A DNA stretch of 64,000 nt from Arachis hypogaea. Lineage: Eukaryota; Streptophyta; Magnoliopsida; Fabales; Fabaceae. The notes under the pieces were generated by a model. That model was not told where the DNA came from, did not search any database, and saw only the letters and a program-made list of their open reading frames with translations. Positions 1 through 11,130 of the stretch are shown here, piece by piece (within the stretch, counting starts at the first letter, position 1; every line of letters starts with the position of its first letter). A program made the position numbers and the translations under genes. The stretch is taken from the NCBI RefSeq assembly GCF_003086295.3, contig NC_092051.1, positions 78,190,445-78,254,444 of the forward strand. Direction: 5' to 3'.

Positions 1-1013
1 ACGGCAGCTTCTCCTCGGCAGTGGCAGAACGGGCTTGGTGGGAGGCAGAGCAACGACTGGGCAGCGACGATCGGCGTGGCTTCGACGGCGACGCTCCTCG
101 CGGTTCCACAAACGGCGATGATGACTCTGATGGTGACGGAGGCGCGACAGCACGGACGGTGGCAGTGCGACGGCGCCCTCTTCTTCGCTGGCGCTCCCTC
201 TTCCTGTCTTCTCCATATGTGTGTGTGCGTGTGTATAGTGAGGAAATGAGTGTGTTAGCTGAAGAGGGTGAAAGAGGGGTGGAATGCGGCTGAGGCAAAG
301 GGAAGCTAGGGTTAGGGTTCCTCAATTTGAGAATTAGGGTTTCTGATTCAATTTGGGAATTAGGGTTAGAAATTAGGGATTTTATAAAGTAATATAGATA
401 GATATGAATAGATATTTTGATAAAATACAATAGTAGAGTAATTTTAAAATCAAATATACTTTATCAAAAATATTTAGGAACATTATTTATCAACATATGG
501 CTAAGTGCAATCAATTATTTCTAATTTACATTATAAAATGAACAAGTTAATTATATTTTGTAAAGTACAATTTAAATTCAAATATCAATTTTCTAGATTA
601 AATCATACAAATCTCTATTATTTTTCTATCTCTGAAACTTTAATTTCAATTTATAAAATAATTTATTATAATAAAAGTTGTACACAAATATTAATTGACT
701 TAAACTTAAAGTATTTATAAATATCAATCTAATCATTTTTAATAAAATCATTTTCTAGGAGTTCAAATTAATAACATAATTCATTTAAAAAAATAATTTA
801 TTTAAATTAAATTATACAATTCTTCTTATTTTTCAATTATCAAAATTATAATTTCAATTATACCAAATATCTAATAAAATTTATATAAAAATTCTAATTA
901 ATTTAAACTCCAATTATCATGAAACTCCATTTAATCACCTTTAGCAAAATACTTTTCTTAAAATAAATCACAAATAACTAATTATTTGATTTTTCAAAAA
1001 CTAGGGTTGTTAC
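1..1013 (-). repeat. T1: Tekay-like LTR, inverted, left copy (partial)
   Basis: Read on the minus strand, this begins TGTAACAACCCTAG at 1013, which resembles the start of legume chromovirus (Tekay-like) LTRs. An AT-rich stretch down to about 300 is followed by a GC-rich, gene-like stretch (1-300) such as these LTRs often carry. The part 466-1013 matches 11131-11693 in opposite orientation. The plus-strand ORF over 21-293 is low-complexity and has no recognisable domain. The 5' part of E1 is missing exactly at 1013/1014, so this LTR probably belongs to an element that inserted into E1 and extends left of the window. The family name is from memory. Confidence 0.5.
466..1013 (-). repeat. Inverted-repeat arm A (pairs with 11131-11693)
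   Basis: Reverse complement of 11131-11693 over about 550 bp with scattered substitutions and small indels. Both arms start with (T)GTAACAACCCTAG and run through the same AT-rich sequence to the TTCCTAAATATTTTT block. The match ends there: the right copy lacks the following AT-rich stretch or diverges. Confidence 0.75.
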
Positions 1014-4000
1014 GGATCCCATTTGCAGAGGCACTTGAGCAAATACCCTCTTATGCTAAGTTCATGAAAGAGATCTTAAGTCATAAGAAGGATTGGAGAG
1101 AAACTGAAAAGGTGTTTCTCACTGAAGAATGCAGTGCAGTCATTCTGAAAAGCTTACCAGAGAAGCTTCAAGATCCAGGAAGCTTTATGATACCATGCAC
1201 ATTAGAGGGTACTTGCACAAGACAAATCTATGTGACCTTGGAGCAAGTATCAACCTAATACCTGCATCCACTATCAGAAATCTTGGCTTGACTGAAGAAG
1301 TCAAACCAACCCGGATATGTCTTCAACTTGCTGATGGCTCCATTAAATATCCATCAGGCATAATTGAGGACATGATTGTCAAGGTTGGGCCATTTGCCTT
1401 TCCCACTGACTTTGTAGTGCTGGAAATGGAGGAGCACAAGAGTGCAACTCTCATTCTAGGAAGACCTTTCCTAGCAACTGGACGAACTCTTATTGATGTA
1501 CAAAAGGGGGAAGTGACCCTGAGAGTCAATGAAGATGAGTTCAAGTTAAATGCTGTCAAAGCTATGCAGCATCCAGACATGTCAAATGACTGCATGAGCG
1601 CTGATATTATTGACTCTTTGGTGGAAGAGATCAATATGACTAAAAGTCTCGAATCAGAGCTAGAGGACATTTTTAAAGATGTTCAGCCTTATCTGGAGGA
1701 ATCAGAGGAAATAAAAGAACCTCTGAAAATTCCTCAGGAAGAGGATATGCCTCCTAAACCAGATCTCAAACCACTACCACCATCCCTGAAATATGCATTT
1801 CTGGGAGAAGGTGACACTTTTCCAGTGATCATAAGCTCTGCTTTAAATCCATAGGAAGAGAAAGCACTAATTCAAGTGCTAAGAACACACAAGACAGCTC
1901 TTGGGTGGTCCATAAGTGATCTTAAGGGCATTAGCCCAGCAAGATGCATGTACAAGATCCTATTGGAGGATGATGCTAAGCCAATGGTTCAACCATAGAG
2001 GCGACTAAATCCAGCCATGAAGGACGTGGTGCAGAAAGAGGTCACTAAGTTACTAGAGGCTGGGATTATTTATCCTATTTCTGATAGCCCCTGGGTAAGC
2101 CCTGTCCAAGTTGTACCCAAAAAGGGAGGCATGACAGTGGTTCACAATGAAAAGAATGAACTAGTTCCTACAAGAACAGTTACAGGGTGGTGTATGTGTA
2201 TTGACTACAGAAGGCTCAATACAGCCACCAGAAAGGATCATTTCCCTTTACCATTCATAGACCAGATGCTAGAAAGACTAGCAGGTCATGACTATTACTG
2301 CTTTTTGGATGGCTATTCAGGCTACAACCAAATTACAGTACATCCTCAGGATCAAGAGAAAACAGCATTCACATGTCCTTCTGGAATATTTGCCTACAGA
2401 AGGACACCTTTTGGTCTGTGCAATGCACTTGGAACCTTTCAGAGGTGCATGCTTTCTATTTTCTCTGATATGGTGGAAAATTTTCTGGAATTCTTCATGG
2501 ATGACTTCTCAGTATTTGGAGACTCATTCAGCTCTTGTCTTGACCATTTAGCACTTGTTTTGAAAAGACGCCAAGAGATCAACCTAATTTTATACTGGGA
2601 AAAATGTCACTTTATGGTGACAGAAGGAATTGTCCTTGGGCATAAAATTTCAAACAAGGGAATAGAGGTGGATCAAGCTAAGGTAGAGGTAATTGAAAAA
2701 TTACCACCACCTGCCAATGTAAAAGCAATCAAAAGCTTTCTAGGGCATGCAGGATTCTATAGGAGGTTTATAAAGGATTTTTCGAAAATAGCAAAACCTC
2801 TGAGCAATCTGCTAGCTGCTGACACGCCATTTGTGTTTGACACAGAGTGTCTGCAGGTGTTTGAGACCCTGAAAGCTAAGCTGGTCACAACACCATTCAT
2901 CTCTACACCAAACTAGACATTACTATTCGAACTAATGTATGATGCCAGTGACCATGCCATTGGTGCAGTATTGGGACAGAGGCATAACAAGCTTCTGCAC
3001 GTCATTTACTATGCTAGCCGTGTTTTAAATGATGGACAGAAGAATTACACAACCACAAAAAAAGAGTTACTTGCAGTGGTTTATGCCATTGACAAGTTTA
3101 GATCCTATTTAGTAGGTTCAAAAGTGATTATGTATACTGACCATGCTGCTCTTAAATACCTACTCACAAAGCAGGATTCAAAACCCAGGCTCATAAGATG
3201 GGTGTTGCTTCTGCAAGAGTTTGATATAGAAATAAGAGACAGAAAAGGGACAGAGAACCAGGTAGTTGATCACCTGTCCCGGATAGAACCAGTAGCAGGG
3301 GCATCCCTCCCTCTTACTGAGATCTCTGAAACCTTTCCAGATGAGCAACTTTTCGCCATTCAGGAAGCACCATGGTTTGCAGACATTGTGAATTATAAAG
3401 TTGTGAGGTTCATACCCAAAGAGTACAGTAGGTGCAGACGAAAAAACTAATTTCAGATGCAAAGTACTACTTATGGGATGAACCATATCTCTTTAAGAGA
3501 TGTGCAGACGGAATGATCTGCAGATGCGTACCCAGAGAAGAGGCACAGAAGATCCTATGGCACTGCCATGGATCACAGTATGAGGACATTTCAGAGGTGA
3601 GCGAACAGCCACTAAGCTCCTCCAATGTGGCTTCTACTGGCCTACTCTCTATAGAGATGCCCGAGAGTTTGTGCGTAACTGTGACAGTTGCCAAAGAGCT
3701 GGCAACTTGCCTCATAGTTATGCCATGCCTCAACAAGGGATCTTAGAGATTGAGTTGTTTAATGTATGGGGTATTGACTTCATGGGTCCCTTCCCACCAT
3801 CATACTCAAACACTTACATTCTGGTGGCAGTAGACTATGTATCTAAATGGGTAGAAGCAATTGCCACACCCACTAATGATACTAAGACCGTACTGAAATT
3901 CCTCCAGAAACATATCTTCAACAGATTTGGCGTCCCCAGAGTACTAATCAGTGACGGGGCACTCATTTCTGTAATAAACAGCTATACTCTGCTATGGTAC

Positions 4001-4647
4001 GATATGGAATTAGCCACAAAGTAGCAACTCCATATCACCCACAGACAAATGGGCAGGTTGAAGTCTCTAATAGAGAACTAAAAAAAATTCTAGAACGGAC
4101 TGTAATTGCTTGTAGAAAAGATTGGGCAAAAAGCTTGGATGATTCTCTGAGGGCATACAGAACAGCATTCAAGACTCCTATAGGAACCTCTCTATACCAG
4201 CTTGTGTATGGCAAGGCCTGTCATTTGCCCGTGGAACTGGAACATATGGCCTACTGGGCAACCAGATTCCTAAACTTGGATACTAAGTTAGCTGGAGAGA
4301 AAAGATTGCTCCAACTAAATGAGCTAGAAGAATTCAGGCTCAATGCTTTTGAAAATGCTAAAATTTATAAGGAGAAAGCAAAAAAGTGGCATGATAAGAA
4401 ACTGTCATCTAGAGTCTTTGAACCAGGACAAAAGCTTCTACTCTTCAACTCTAGGCTCAGACTGTTCCCCGGGAAATTGAAATCCTGGTGGAGGGGACCA
4501 TATGTGAACACAAGTGTATCACCGTATGGATATGTTGAGCTTCAGGATATTGATTCTGATAAAAAGTTCATTGTTAATGGACAGAGAATCAAACATTATC
4601 TTGAAAGCAATTTTGAGCAAGAATGCTCAAAACTGAGGCTTGGATAA
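1014..4647 (+). pseudogene. Decayed gag(C-term)-protease-RT-RNaseH-integrase of E1
   Basis: A broken Ty3/gypsy polyprotein. The protease site DLGAS is readable near 1237. The RT shows CIDYRRLN near 2198 and FMDD near 2496. RNase H (2935-3430) shows CDASDH-type and [11 protein letters not shown] motifs. The integrase core shows GIDFMGPF near 3773 and HPQTNG near 4038, and a GPY-type tail is near 4495. Breaks seen: a frameshift near 1225, TAG at 1852-1854, TAG at 1996-1998, TAG at 2914-2916, and several frameshifts between 3430 and 4000 that destroy the zinc-binding HHCC region and part of the catalytic core. Compared with E2, the three TAG codons replace CAG, CAG and TGG, as expected from cytosine deamination. 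The real stop is TAA at 4645-4647. Confidence 0.93.
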
Positions 4648-4688
4648 AGCTCAGTCAAGGTCCAGCTAAAGACAATAAAGAAGCACTT

Positions 4689-4706
4689 GCTGGGAGGCAA
4701 CCCAGC
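4689..4706 (+). other. Post-stop hairpin (AGGCAA loop), E1
   Basis: GCTGGG-AGGCAA-CCCAGC, a perfect 6-bp stem with a 6-nt loop, 41 nt after the pol stop codon. Homologous hairpins with different stems follow the last gag/pol stop at 44524, 31893(-), 25154(-) and 63189(-). Confidence 0.7.
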
Positions 4707-4849
4707 CATTGGCAGGTTATTTGTTTTACTTAATACTTAGAGAAGTTTAATATAAATTCTCTTCAGGATTACTCATCAAAATTGAAAGAATTCACAGAGT
4801 TACAAAAAGATTCAGCACAAAAAGCAGAGAAAAGGAGCTCACTGGCAAG

Positions 4850-5115
4850 AAAACGCCAGTAAGGAGCATTTTGGACGTTAAATGCCAGTAAAGGTACCAT
4901 TTTGGGCATTAAACGCCAGAATGGGTACCATTCTGGGTGTTTAACACCAGAATTGCAGCATCCTGGGCGTTCAGAAAAACGCCCAGTAACAAAAGATTTC
5001 TGGCGTTTAACGCCAGCCAGGATACCTGGCTGGGCGTTAAACGCCCACAATGGCCACCTTATGGGCGTTAAACACCAGAATGGATACCATTTTGGGCGTT
5101 TAACGCCAGAAAGAC
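4850..5115 (+). repeat. GGCGTTTAACGCC palindrome cluster, E1 spacer
   Basis: Roughly ten degenerate copies of a palindromic word of the type GGCGTTTAACGCC, separated by 15-25 nt of variable sequence, lie between the pol stop and the extra ORF. Equivalent clusters are at 44680-44905 (E2) and 31435-31735 (E3). Apparent ORFs on both strands here are by-products of the repeats. Confidence 0.85.
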
Positions 5116-5160
5116 AAGGGGAGAGGATTTTGTTTTCCACTTCAAAATTTTTCAAATTTT

Positions 5161-5985
5161 CATGTTTTGACTCATAATTTTCTGCATAAACATGTTTCAA
5201 ACTTTCATCATTCACCCTCAATTTTCAAAAAAATTCAACACTTTTTTAAGTCTCTTTTCAAATTACCTTCAAATCCTTCCCAAATCTTCTTCAAAAAAAA
5301 AAAACTCAAGTATCTTTTCAATTTCTTTCCAAATCTTTTCAAACTCATCATATCATCTCTTATTTCTTAGATGCATAAACAAATTTTCAGATTTAACCTC
5401 TTTATATCTTTTTCAATTAAAAATCTCATCTTTTTCATATCATGATTTTGTTTTCTTCCACCAATCATATCTCTATGTCATATCTCTTTCAAAATTTTCG
5501 AAATCCCTCCCTTCCTCTTATAACACATTCTGCCATCCCCTCCTCTCCACCATTCAAATTTGCCTCTCCACTCCTCCTCTCATGTTTTGACTCATAATTT
5601 TATGCATCAACATGTTTCAAACTTTCATCATTCACCCTCAATTTTCATAAATTCAACAATTTTCTAAATCTCTTTTCAAATTTCTTTCCCAAATCTTCTT
5701 CAAAAACTCAAGTATCCTTTCAATTTCTTTCCAAATCTTCAAAAATATCATCTTCTAATTCTTAGATGCATAAACAAATTTTTAGATTTAACCTCTTTAT
5801 ATCTTTTTCATTTAAAAATCTCATCTTTTTCATATCATGATTCTATTTTCTTTAACCATTCATATCTTTATGTCATATCTTTTTCAAAATTTTCAAAATC
5901 CCTCCCCTCCACTTATAAATACACTTTCAGCCATTCCCTCCTCTCCACCATTCGAATTTGCCTCTCCTCCTTTCTCTCCTCTTTC
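5161..5985 (+). repeat. Tandem duplication of about 420 bp, pyrimidine-rich leader of the E1 extra ORF
   Basis: The block starting CATGTTTTGACTCATAATTT at 5161 recurs at 5581 with the same downstream order: CACCCTCAATTTTCA, the T/C-rich tract, the TAGATGCATAAACAAATTTT block and the ccattcaaatttgcctctcc end. Copy 1 is 5161-5580 and copy 2 about 5581-5980, with small deletions in copy 2. E2 and E3 have only one copy. Confidence 0.85.
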
Positions 5986-5992
5986 CTTTCTT

Positions 5993-6027
5993 TTGCTTGA
6001 GGGAAAACAAATCTCTAAGTTTGGTGT
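5993..6027 (+). other. Decayed hairpin plus AAGTTTGGTGT box before the E1 extra ORF
   Basis: TTGCTTGAGGGAAAACAA (5993-6010) is the same element as the perfect hairpin at 45506 in E2, but its right arm is mutated. The box AAGTTTGGTGT follows at 6017-6027, and the extra ORF starts at 6066. Confidence 0.6.
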
Positions 6028-6065
6028 GTTTTTCCGTGATCACTGAGCTAATACTCATCAAGATC

Positions 6066-7196
6066 ATGGCTCCTAAGGGAAAACAAACCAATTCAAGAGG
6101 CAAGAAAGAAAATACTCCAAAGAGTCTTTGGAATCAAGAGAGGTTCTTCACCAAAGAACATGCAGACCATTACCATAAATAATGGGTCTAAGATCAGTGA
6201 TCCTGGAAGTTAAATTCAATATGAAAGAAGACGAATATCTGGAGATCCAAGAGCAAATTCGAAACAGAGGATGGGAAATTCTAGCTAATCCTAAAACAAG
6301 GGTTGGAAGAAACATGGTTCAGGAATTCTATTCAAATCTGTGGCTGACAGATAAGCAGAGAATAACTGGAACCGCCTTTCATACCTACAGAACCATGGTC
6401 AGATGAAGGATTATTTACTTCTATCTGGACAAAATAAGAGAGGTCTTCAAATTGCCTCAACTACAAGATGATCCAGAATCCTTTAATAGGAGAATGGTGA
6501 GAGAAGATAAGGGGTTGGACTAAGTTCTAGAGGACATATGCCTCCCTGGAACTAAGTAGATAACCAATTCAAAAGGTGTCCCAAACCAACTCAAGAGAGG
6601 AGATCTCAAACCAGTTGCAAGAGGCTGGTTGGACTTCATTGGGCGTTCCATACTGCCCACTAGCAACCGCTCTGAGGTCACTGTCAAAAGAGCAGTGATG
6701 ATTCATTGCATTATATTGGGAAATGATGTGGAGATTCATCATCTGATTTCTTGTGAGATTTACACAATTGCAAACAAGAACTCCACTGAAGCCAAACTAG
6801 CATACCCAACCTTAATTTCTCTGCTATGTAAAGATGCTGGGGTGAGGATGGGAGTAGATGAATTTATTCCAATCGAACACCCAATCACCAAGAAGTCAAT
6901 GGAAGGACAACAAGTGCAAGACAACTCCATCAAAAGGAGGGCGCAGGAGTTCCTCCCAGAAATCCCTGAAATTGACTACTGGACCCGCCTAGAAGCATCT
7001 GTCACCAAGCTGCAAGAAGCTGTGGATCAACTTAAGGAAGAATAGCAGAATCAAAACTGCATGCTCTGCAAGCTGCTGAAGGAACAGGAGAAGCAGGGGC
7101 GTGAGCTACAAGAGCTGAAGCGCCAGAAGCTCTCCTTTGAAAGACCAAACACCCCACAGACTGAAGGAGCATCCACTGCTCAAAATCAAGGTTGTT
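6066..7196 (+). pseudogene. Decayed extra 3' ORF (putative plant transposon protein domain), E1
   Basis: Collinear with the intact E2 ORF at 45568-46689. It starts MAPKGKQTNSRGKK and is broken by TAA at 6180-6182, by TGA near 6404 and by further stops near 6521 and 6556. It reads again from 6629 (MDFIGRSILPTSNRSEVTV) to TAG at 7043-7045, where E2 continues. Products of this type occupy the env position of Athila-lineage elements and are labelled 'putative plant transposon protein' in databases; their function is unknown. No membrane segment or signal peptide is visible. Confidence 0.85.
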
Positions 7197-7656
7197 GAGT
7201 CCTAACTCTGTGATAACCTCTATTATTAGGAATCAATTTTAAGAGTCATTTATTTTTCTGTTTTTAATTTTCTATCTTCTATTATTATTGGTTTGCTCTT
7301 ATATTTATTTTTGAGTCTTATTTTCATTCCATGATTAATAAAATTTAAGTTTATGTCTTAAAGTTATGAATGTCCTATGAATCCATCACCTTTCTTAAAT
7401 GAAAAATGTTTTTAATTTCAAAAAGAAAAAGAAGTACATGAATTTCGAATTTTAAAATAGATTAATTATGTTGATGTGGTGGCAATACTTTTTATTTTTC
7501 TGAATGAATGCTTGAACAGTGCATATTTTTTAATTTGTTGTTCATGAATGTTAAAATTGTTGGCTCTTGAAAGAATGATGGAAAAGGAAAAACGTTATTT
7601 GACAATCTGAAAAATCATAAAAATTATTCTTGAAGTAAGAAAAAGCAGTGAAAAGC

Positions 7657-7724
<68 letters not shown>

Positions 7725-8361
7725 AAAAAAAAGAGAGAAAAAGAGAAAAAGAAAAAGCAAGCAGAAAAAGCCAATAGCCCTTTAAACCAAAAGCAAGGGT
7801 GAAATAAAAAAAGGGATCCGAGGCTTTGAGCATCAGTGGATAGGAGGGCCCACAGGAATAAAATCCTGGTCTAAGCGGCTAAACCAAGCTATCTCTAACC
7901 ATGTGCTTATGGCGTGAAGGTGTCAAGTGAAAACTTGAGACTGAGCGGTTAAATTCGTGGTCCAAAGCAAAAAGAGTGTGCTTAAGAGCTCTGGACACTA
8001 CTAATTGGAGACTCTAGCAAAGCTGATTCATAATCTGAAAAGGTTCACCCAGTTATGTGTCTGTGGCATTTATGTATCTGGTGGTAATACTGGAAAACAA
8101 AATGCTTTGGGTCACAGCCAAGACTCATAAAGTAGCTGTGTTCAAAAATCAACATACTGAACTAGGAGAATCAATAACACTATCTAAATTCTGAGTTCCT
8201 ATAGATGCCAATCATTCTGAACTTCAAAGGAAAAAGTGAGATGCCAAAACTGTTCAGAAGCAAAAAGCTAATAGCCCCGCTCATCTAATTAAGACTGATC
8301 TTCATAGATATTTTTGGAATTCATTTTATATTCTCTTCTTTTTATCTTATTTGATTTTCAG
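7197..8361 (+). other. 3' untranslated region of E1
   Basis: No coding potential. From about 7460 it is collinear with the E2 3' UTR (46910-47727) and with the reverse complement of 28693-29560 in E3. It contains TCAAGT-GAAA-ACTTGA (7923-7938) and CTGGT-GGTAAT-ACTGG (8078-8093). Both are hairpins that recur with altered stems in E2, E3 and E5. An AT microsatellite interrupts it at 7663-7721. Confidence 0.75.
7663..7721. repeat. (TA)n microsatellite
   Basis: About 29 uninterrupted TA dinucleotides in the E1 3' UTR. The E2 equivalent has a short A-rich tract instead. ORFs across it are artefacts. Confidence 0.97.
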
Positions 8362-8398
8362 TTGCTTGGGGACAAGCAAGAATTTAAGTTTGGTGTCG
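8362..8398 (+). other. Hairpin plus priming box at the E1 3' LTR
   Basis: TTGCTTG-GGGA-CAAGCAA (8362-8379), 6 nt, then AAGTTTGGTGT (8386-8396), directly before the LTR start at 8399. By position this is where plus-strand DNA synthesis is primed, yet the box is not a classical polypurine tract. Confidence 0.7.
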
Positions 8399-9878
8399 TG
8401 ATGAGCGGATAATTTATACGCTTTTTGGCATTGTTTTCAGTATGTTTTTAGTATATTTTAGTTAGTTTTTATTATGTTTTTATTAGTTTTTATTCAAAAA
8501 TCACATTTCTGGACTTTACTATGAGTTTGTGTGTTTTTCTGTGATTTCAGGTATTTTCTAGCTGAAATTGAGGGACCTGAGCAAAAATCTGATTCAGAGG
8601 CTGAAAAAGGACTGCAGATGCTGTTGGATTCTGACCACTCTGCACTCTATGTGGTTTTTCTGGAGCTACAGAAACCCAATTGGCGCGCTCTCAATCGCGT
8701 TGGAAAGTAGGCATTCTGGGCTTTCCTTTAATATATAATAGTATATACTTTGCCTGAGATTTGATGGCTCAAAATGGCGTTCCAAGTCAGCATAGAAATT
8801 CTGGCGTCAAAATGCCAGAACTGGCATGAAAGCTAGAGTTAAGCGCCCAAACTGGCACAAAAGCTGGCGTTTAACTCCAAGAAAGGTCTCTACACGTGAA
8901 AGCTTCAATGCTCAGCTCAAGCACACACCAAGTGAGCCCCGGAAGTGGATTTCTACACTAACTATTCTAGCTTACTCATTTTCTGTAACCCTAGGTCACT
9001 AGTTTATTATAAAAACTACTTTTAGTGATTCATCTTGTACCTCATGACACTCTACACGTTTCATATTGTATCTTCTACGGCATGAGTCTCTAAACCCCAT
9101 TTTTGGGGGTGAGGAGCTCTGCTGTTCTTCATGAATTAATGCAATTACTACTGTGATGATCCGTGACACTCATCATCATTCTCACCTATGAACGCGTGCC
9201 TGACAACCACCTTTGTTCTACATGTAATCAAGCTTGAATGTGTATCTCTTGGGTTTATAATCTAAGATTGGAACCTTCGTGGTATAGGCTAGAATTATTG
9301 GCAGCCATTCCTGAGATTCGGAAAGTCTAAACCTTGTCTGTGGTATTTTGAGTAGGATCTGGGAAGGGATGACTGTGACAAGCTTCAAACTCACGAGTGC
9401 TGGGCATAGTGACAGACGCAAAAGAATCAATGGATCCTATTCCAACATGAGTGAGAACCGACAGATGATTAGCCGTGCGGTGACAGCGCATTTGGACCAT
9501 TTTTACTGAGAGGAGGGATGGTAGCCATTGACAACGGTGATCCACCAACATACAGCTTGGCATGGAAGGAGCCTTGCGTGCATGAAGAAGAAGACAGTAG
9601 GAAAGCAGAAATTTAGAAGACAAAGCATCTCCAAAACCTCAACATGTTCTCCGTTACTGCATAACAAGTATTTATTTCATGTTCTTTTACTTTTTACAAT
9701 CAAATATGAGAATTATTGATATCCTGACTAAGAGTTACAAGATAACCATAGCTTGGTTCATGCCGACAATCTCCGTGGGATCGACCCTTACTCACGTAAG
9801 GTATTACTTGGATGACCCAGTGCACTTGCTGGTTAGTTGTGCGGAGTTGCAAAAGTGTGATTGTAATTTCGTGCACCA
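8399..9878 (+). repeat. 3' LTR of E1 (1,480 bp)
   Basis: Starts TGATGAGCGGATAATTTA and ends GTGCACCA, collinear with the E2 LTRs. U3 carries degenerate GGCGTTTAACGCC-type words (8770-8880). A TATAAAAA box is at 9008-9015. The downstream end holds the CTCCGTGGGATCGACCCTTA and GACCCAGTGCACTTGCTGG blocks common to all family-1 LTRs here. Confidence 0.93.
9008..9015 (+). promoter_or_regulatory. Probable LTR TATA box (E1)
   Basis: TATAAAAA in the middle of the LTR. The same TATAAAAACTAC context occurs on the minus strand in both E3 LTRs (28039-28046 and 49620-49627), so it is conserved between copies. Confidence 0.5.
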
Positions 9879-11130
9879 AGCATAAAGATAAATTGCTAGA
9901 ATGTAAATGACAGAAATGTAAATAATTGAATAGGGAAGATAAGAATGAGGGAAAATTCATTGGGGTTACGAGATGTGGCTTTCTCCAGATTAATTTCAGA
10001 TCATCTCATCTTCAATCATGCAACTCATTGATCTCTTGGCAATCATGATTAATTGAATCCCATTTTCTTGGTAATTCAATCTCTCAAATCTTGATAATAA
10101 GCCAATTCCTTGGTCTAATTGCTCATGAAGAGAGGTAAGCTTGGTCCCTGATTTTACCACATATCCTCATAGATCTAAGTAATTGGGCAGATTTAATGTC
10201 ACCACATCCAATCCCAAAACCTAGATCTACTCAATGTGAGAAGGGATTTCAAGCACGATTTCATGTTTCCTCTTCCAAGGTTCCCATGAAACCCAAATTG
10301 TAGATAATCTCATTCCCAATATAATTGAATGCTAAGCTTGAAGAACGAAATTCCTTCTAGCAAATCAAAAAGAGATGAAGTGAAAAAGAAATTCACTAGC
10401 ATTAATCCATCAAGTACAACAGAGCTCCCTCCCCCAATGAGAGGGAGTTTAGCTACTCATAGCTTAGAGAGAGTACAAGAGATGGAAGAAGATGAAAGTA
10501 AAGTAAAGTGGAGTAAAAGTTCCAAACCCCTTTTCAGTACTCTTCAAGGGGTATTTATACTTTTCCTATTCTAGAAATGAAAAATTACAAAAAGAAAAGA
10601 AAATTACAATTGAAAACTAAAGGGAATAACCATTCATTAGAGGCATGTGAGGGGCGAGTGAGTGGCGTGCCATGCCCAAAAGGTGAAGCTGGCCTGGCGT
10701 GCCACGCCCAAATCTCAAGTGGCACGCCCTATAGTGAAGCTGGCTTGGCGTGCCATGCCTAACTCTCAAGTGGCACGCCCATGATGATGATTGGCCTGGC
10801 GTGCCACGCCCAAAACTCAAGTGGCATGCCCCATGGTGCTGTCTTCCATCTTCTTCTCTGGAAATTTGAATTGGCGTGCCATGCCCAGACCTGGCATGCT
10901 ACGCCCTCAGCAAAATCTTCATTCTTCTTCTCTTGAAGGTTGGCTTGGCGTGCCACGCCTAGGTCTGGTGTGCCACGCCCTTTGTTGGTGCACAAACATT
11001 CCTCTCTGGTCCAGTAAGCTGGCGTGCCATGCCCATGGTGCTAGCAAGGTTAGCGTGCCACACCCAAGTCCTAAGTGGCACGCCCATTGATAGTTATCTT
11101 GTCGTGCCACGCCTAGAGTCTCAAGTGGCA
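9879..11130. repeat. Unclassified retroelement (LTR-like) fragment
   Basis: Lies between the end of E1 and the second T1-type LTR. It has no coding potential. The first part is moderately AT-rich and resembles legume gypsy LTR sequence on the minus strand. The last 480 bp are an array of GGCGTGCCACGCC-type palindromes. It was probably the host into which E1 inserted. The short ORFs at 10577-11131 are made by the palindromes. Confidence 0.5.
10645..11128. repeat. GGCGTGCCACGCC palindrome cluster
   Basis: About twenty degenerate copies of GGCGTGCCACGCC or its half-sites (GTGGCACGCC), spaced 15-40 nt apart. The word differs from the family-1 word but is organised in the same way. Confidence 0.85.

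Larger units (their letters stand above)
1014..9878 (+). mobile_element. E1: 5'-truncated family-1 Ty3/gypsy (Athila-type) retrotransposon
   Basis: Contains the C-terminal end of gag, protease, RT, RNase H, integrase, a palindrome-rich spacer, the extra 3' ORF, a 3' UTR and a 3' LTR (8399-9878). It is collinear with E2 but starts abruptly inside gag at the equivalent of E2 position about 40846, so its 5' LTR, primer site and most of gag are absent. The T1 LTR abuts the break, which suggests the missing half lies left of the window. Many stops and frameshifts show it is old and inactive. The 5-bp target duplication cannot be tested because the 5' end is missing; the 3' flank is agcat. Confidence 0.9.

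Noticed and set aside
21..293. Apparent plus-strand gene at the left edge
   Set aside because: Low-complexity GC-rich part of an LTR-like sequence; no domain, and the opposite strand looks equally gene-like.
300..375. Repeated TTAGGGTT, possible interstitial telomere repeat
   Set aside because: Only scattered, irregular copies (TAGGGTTAGGGTTCC ... AATTAGGGTT); not a tandem TTTAGGG array.
1323..1670. Minus-strand ORF opposite the protease region, also at 40913-41503
   Set aside because: Shadow of the real plus-strand polyprotein; present in both copies because the template is conserved.
7551..7833. ORFs across (TA)n tracts here and at 12585-12881 and 22759-23017
   Set aside because: IYIYIY translations of microsatellites.
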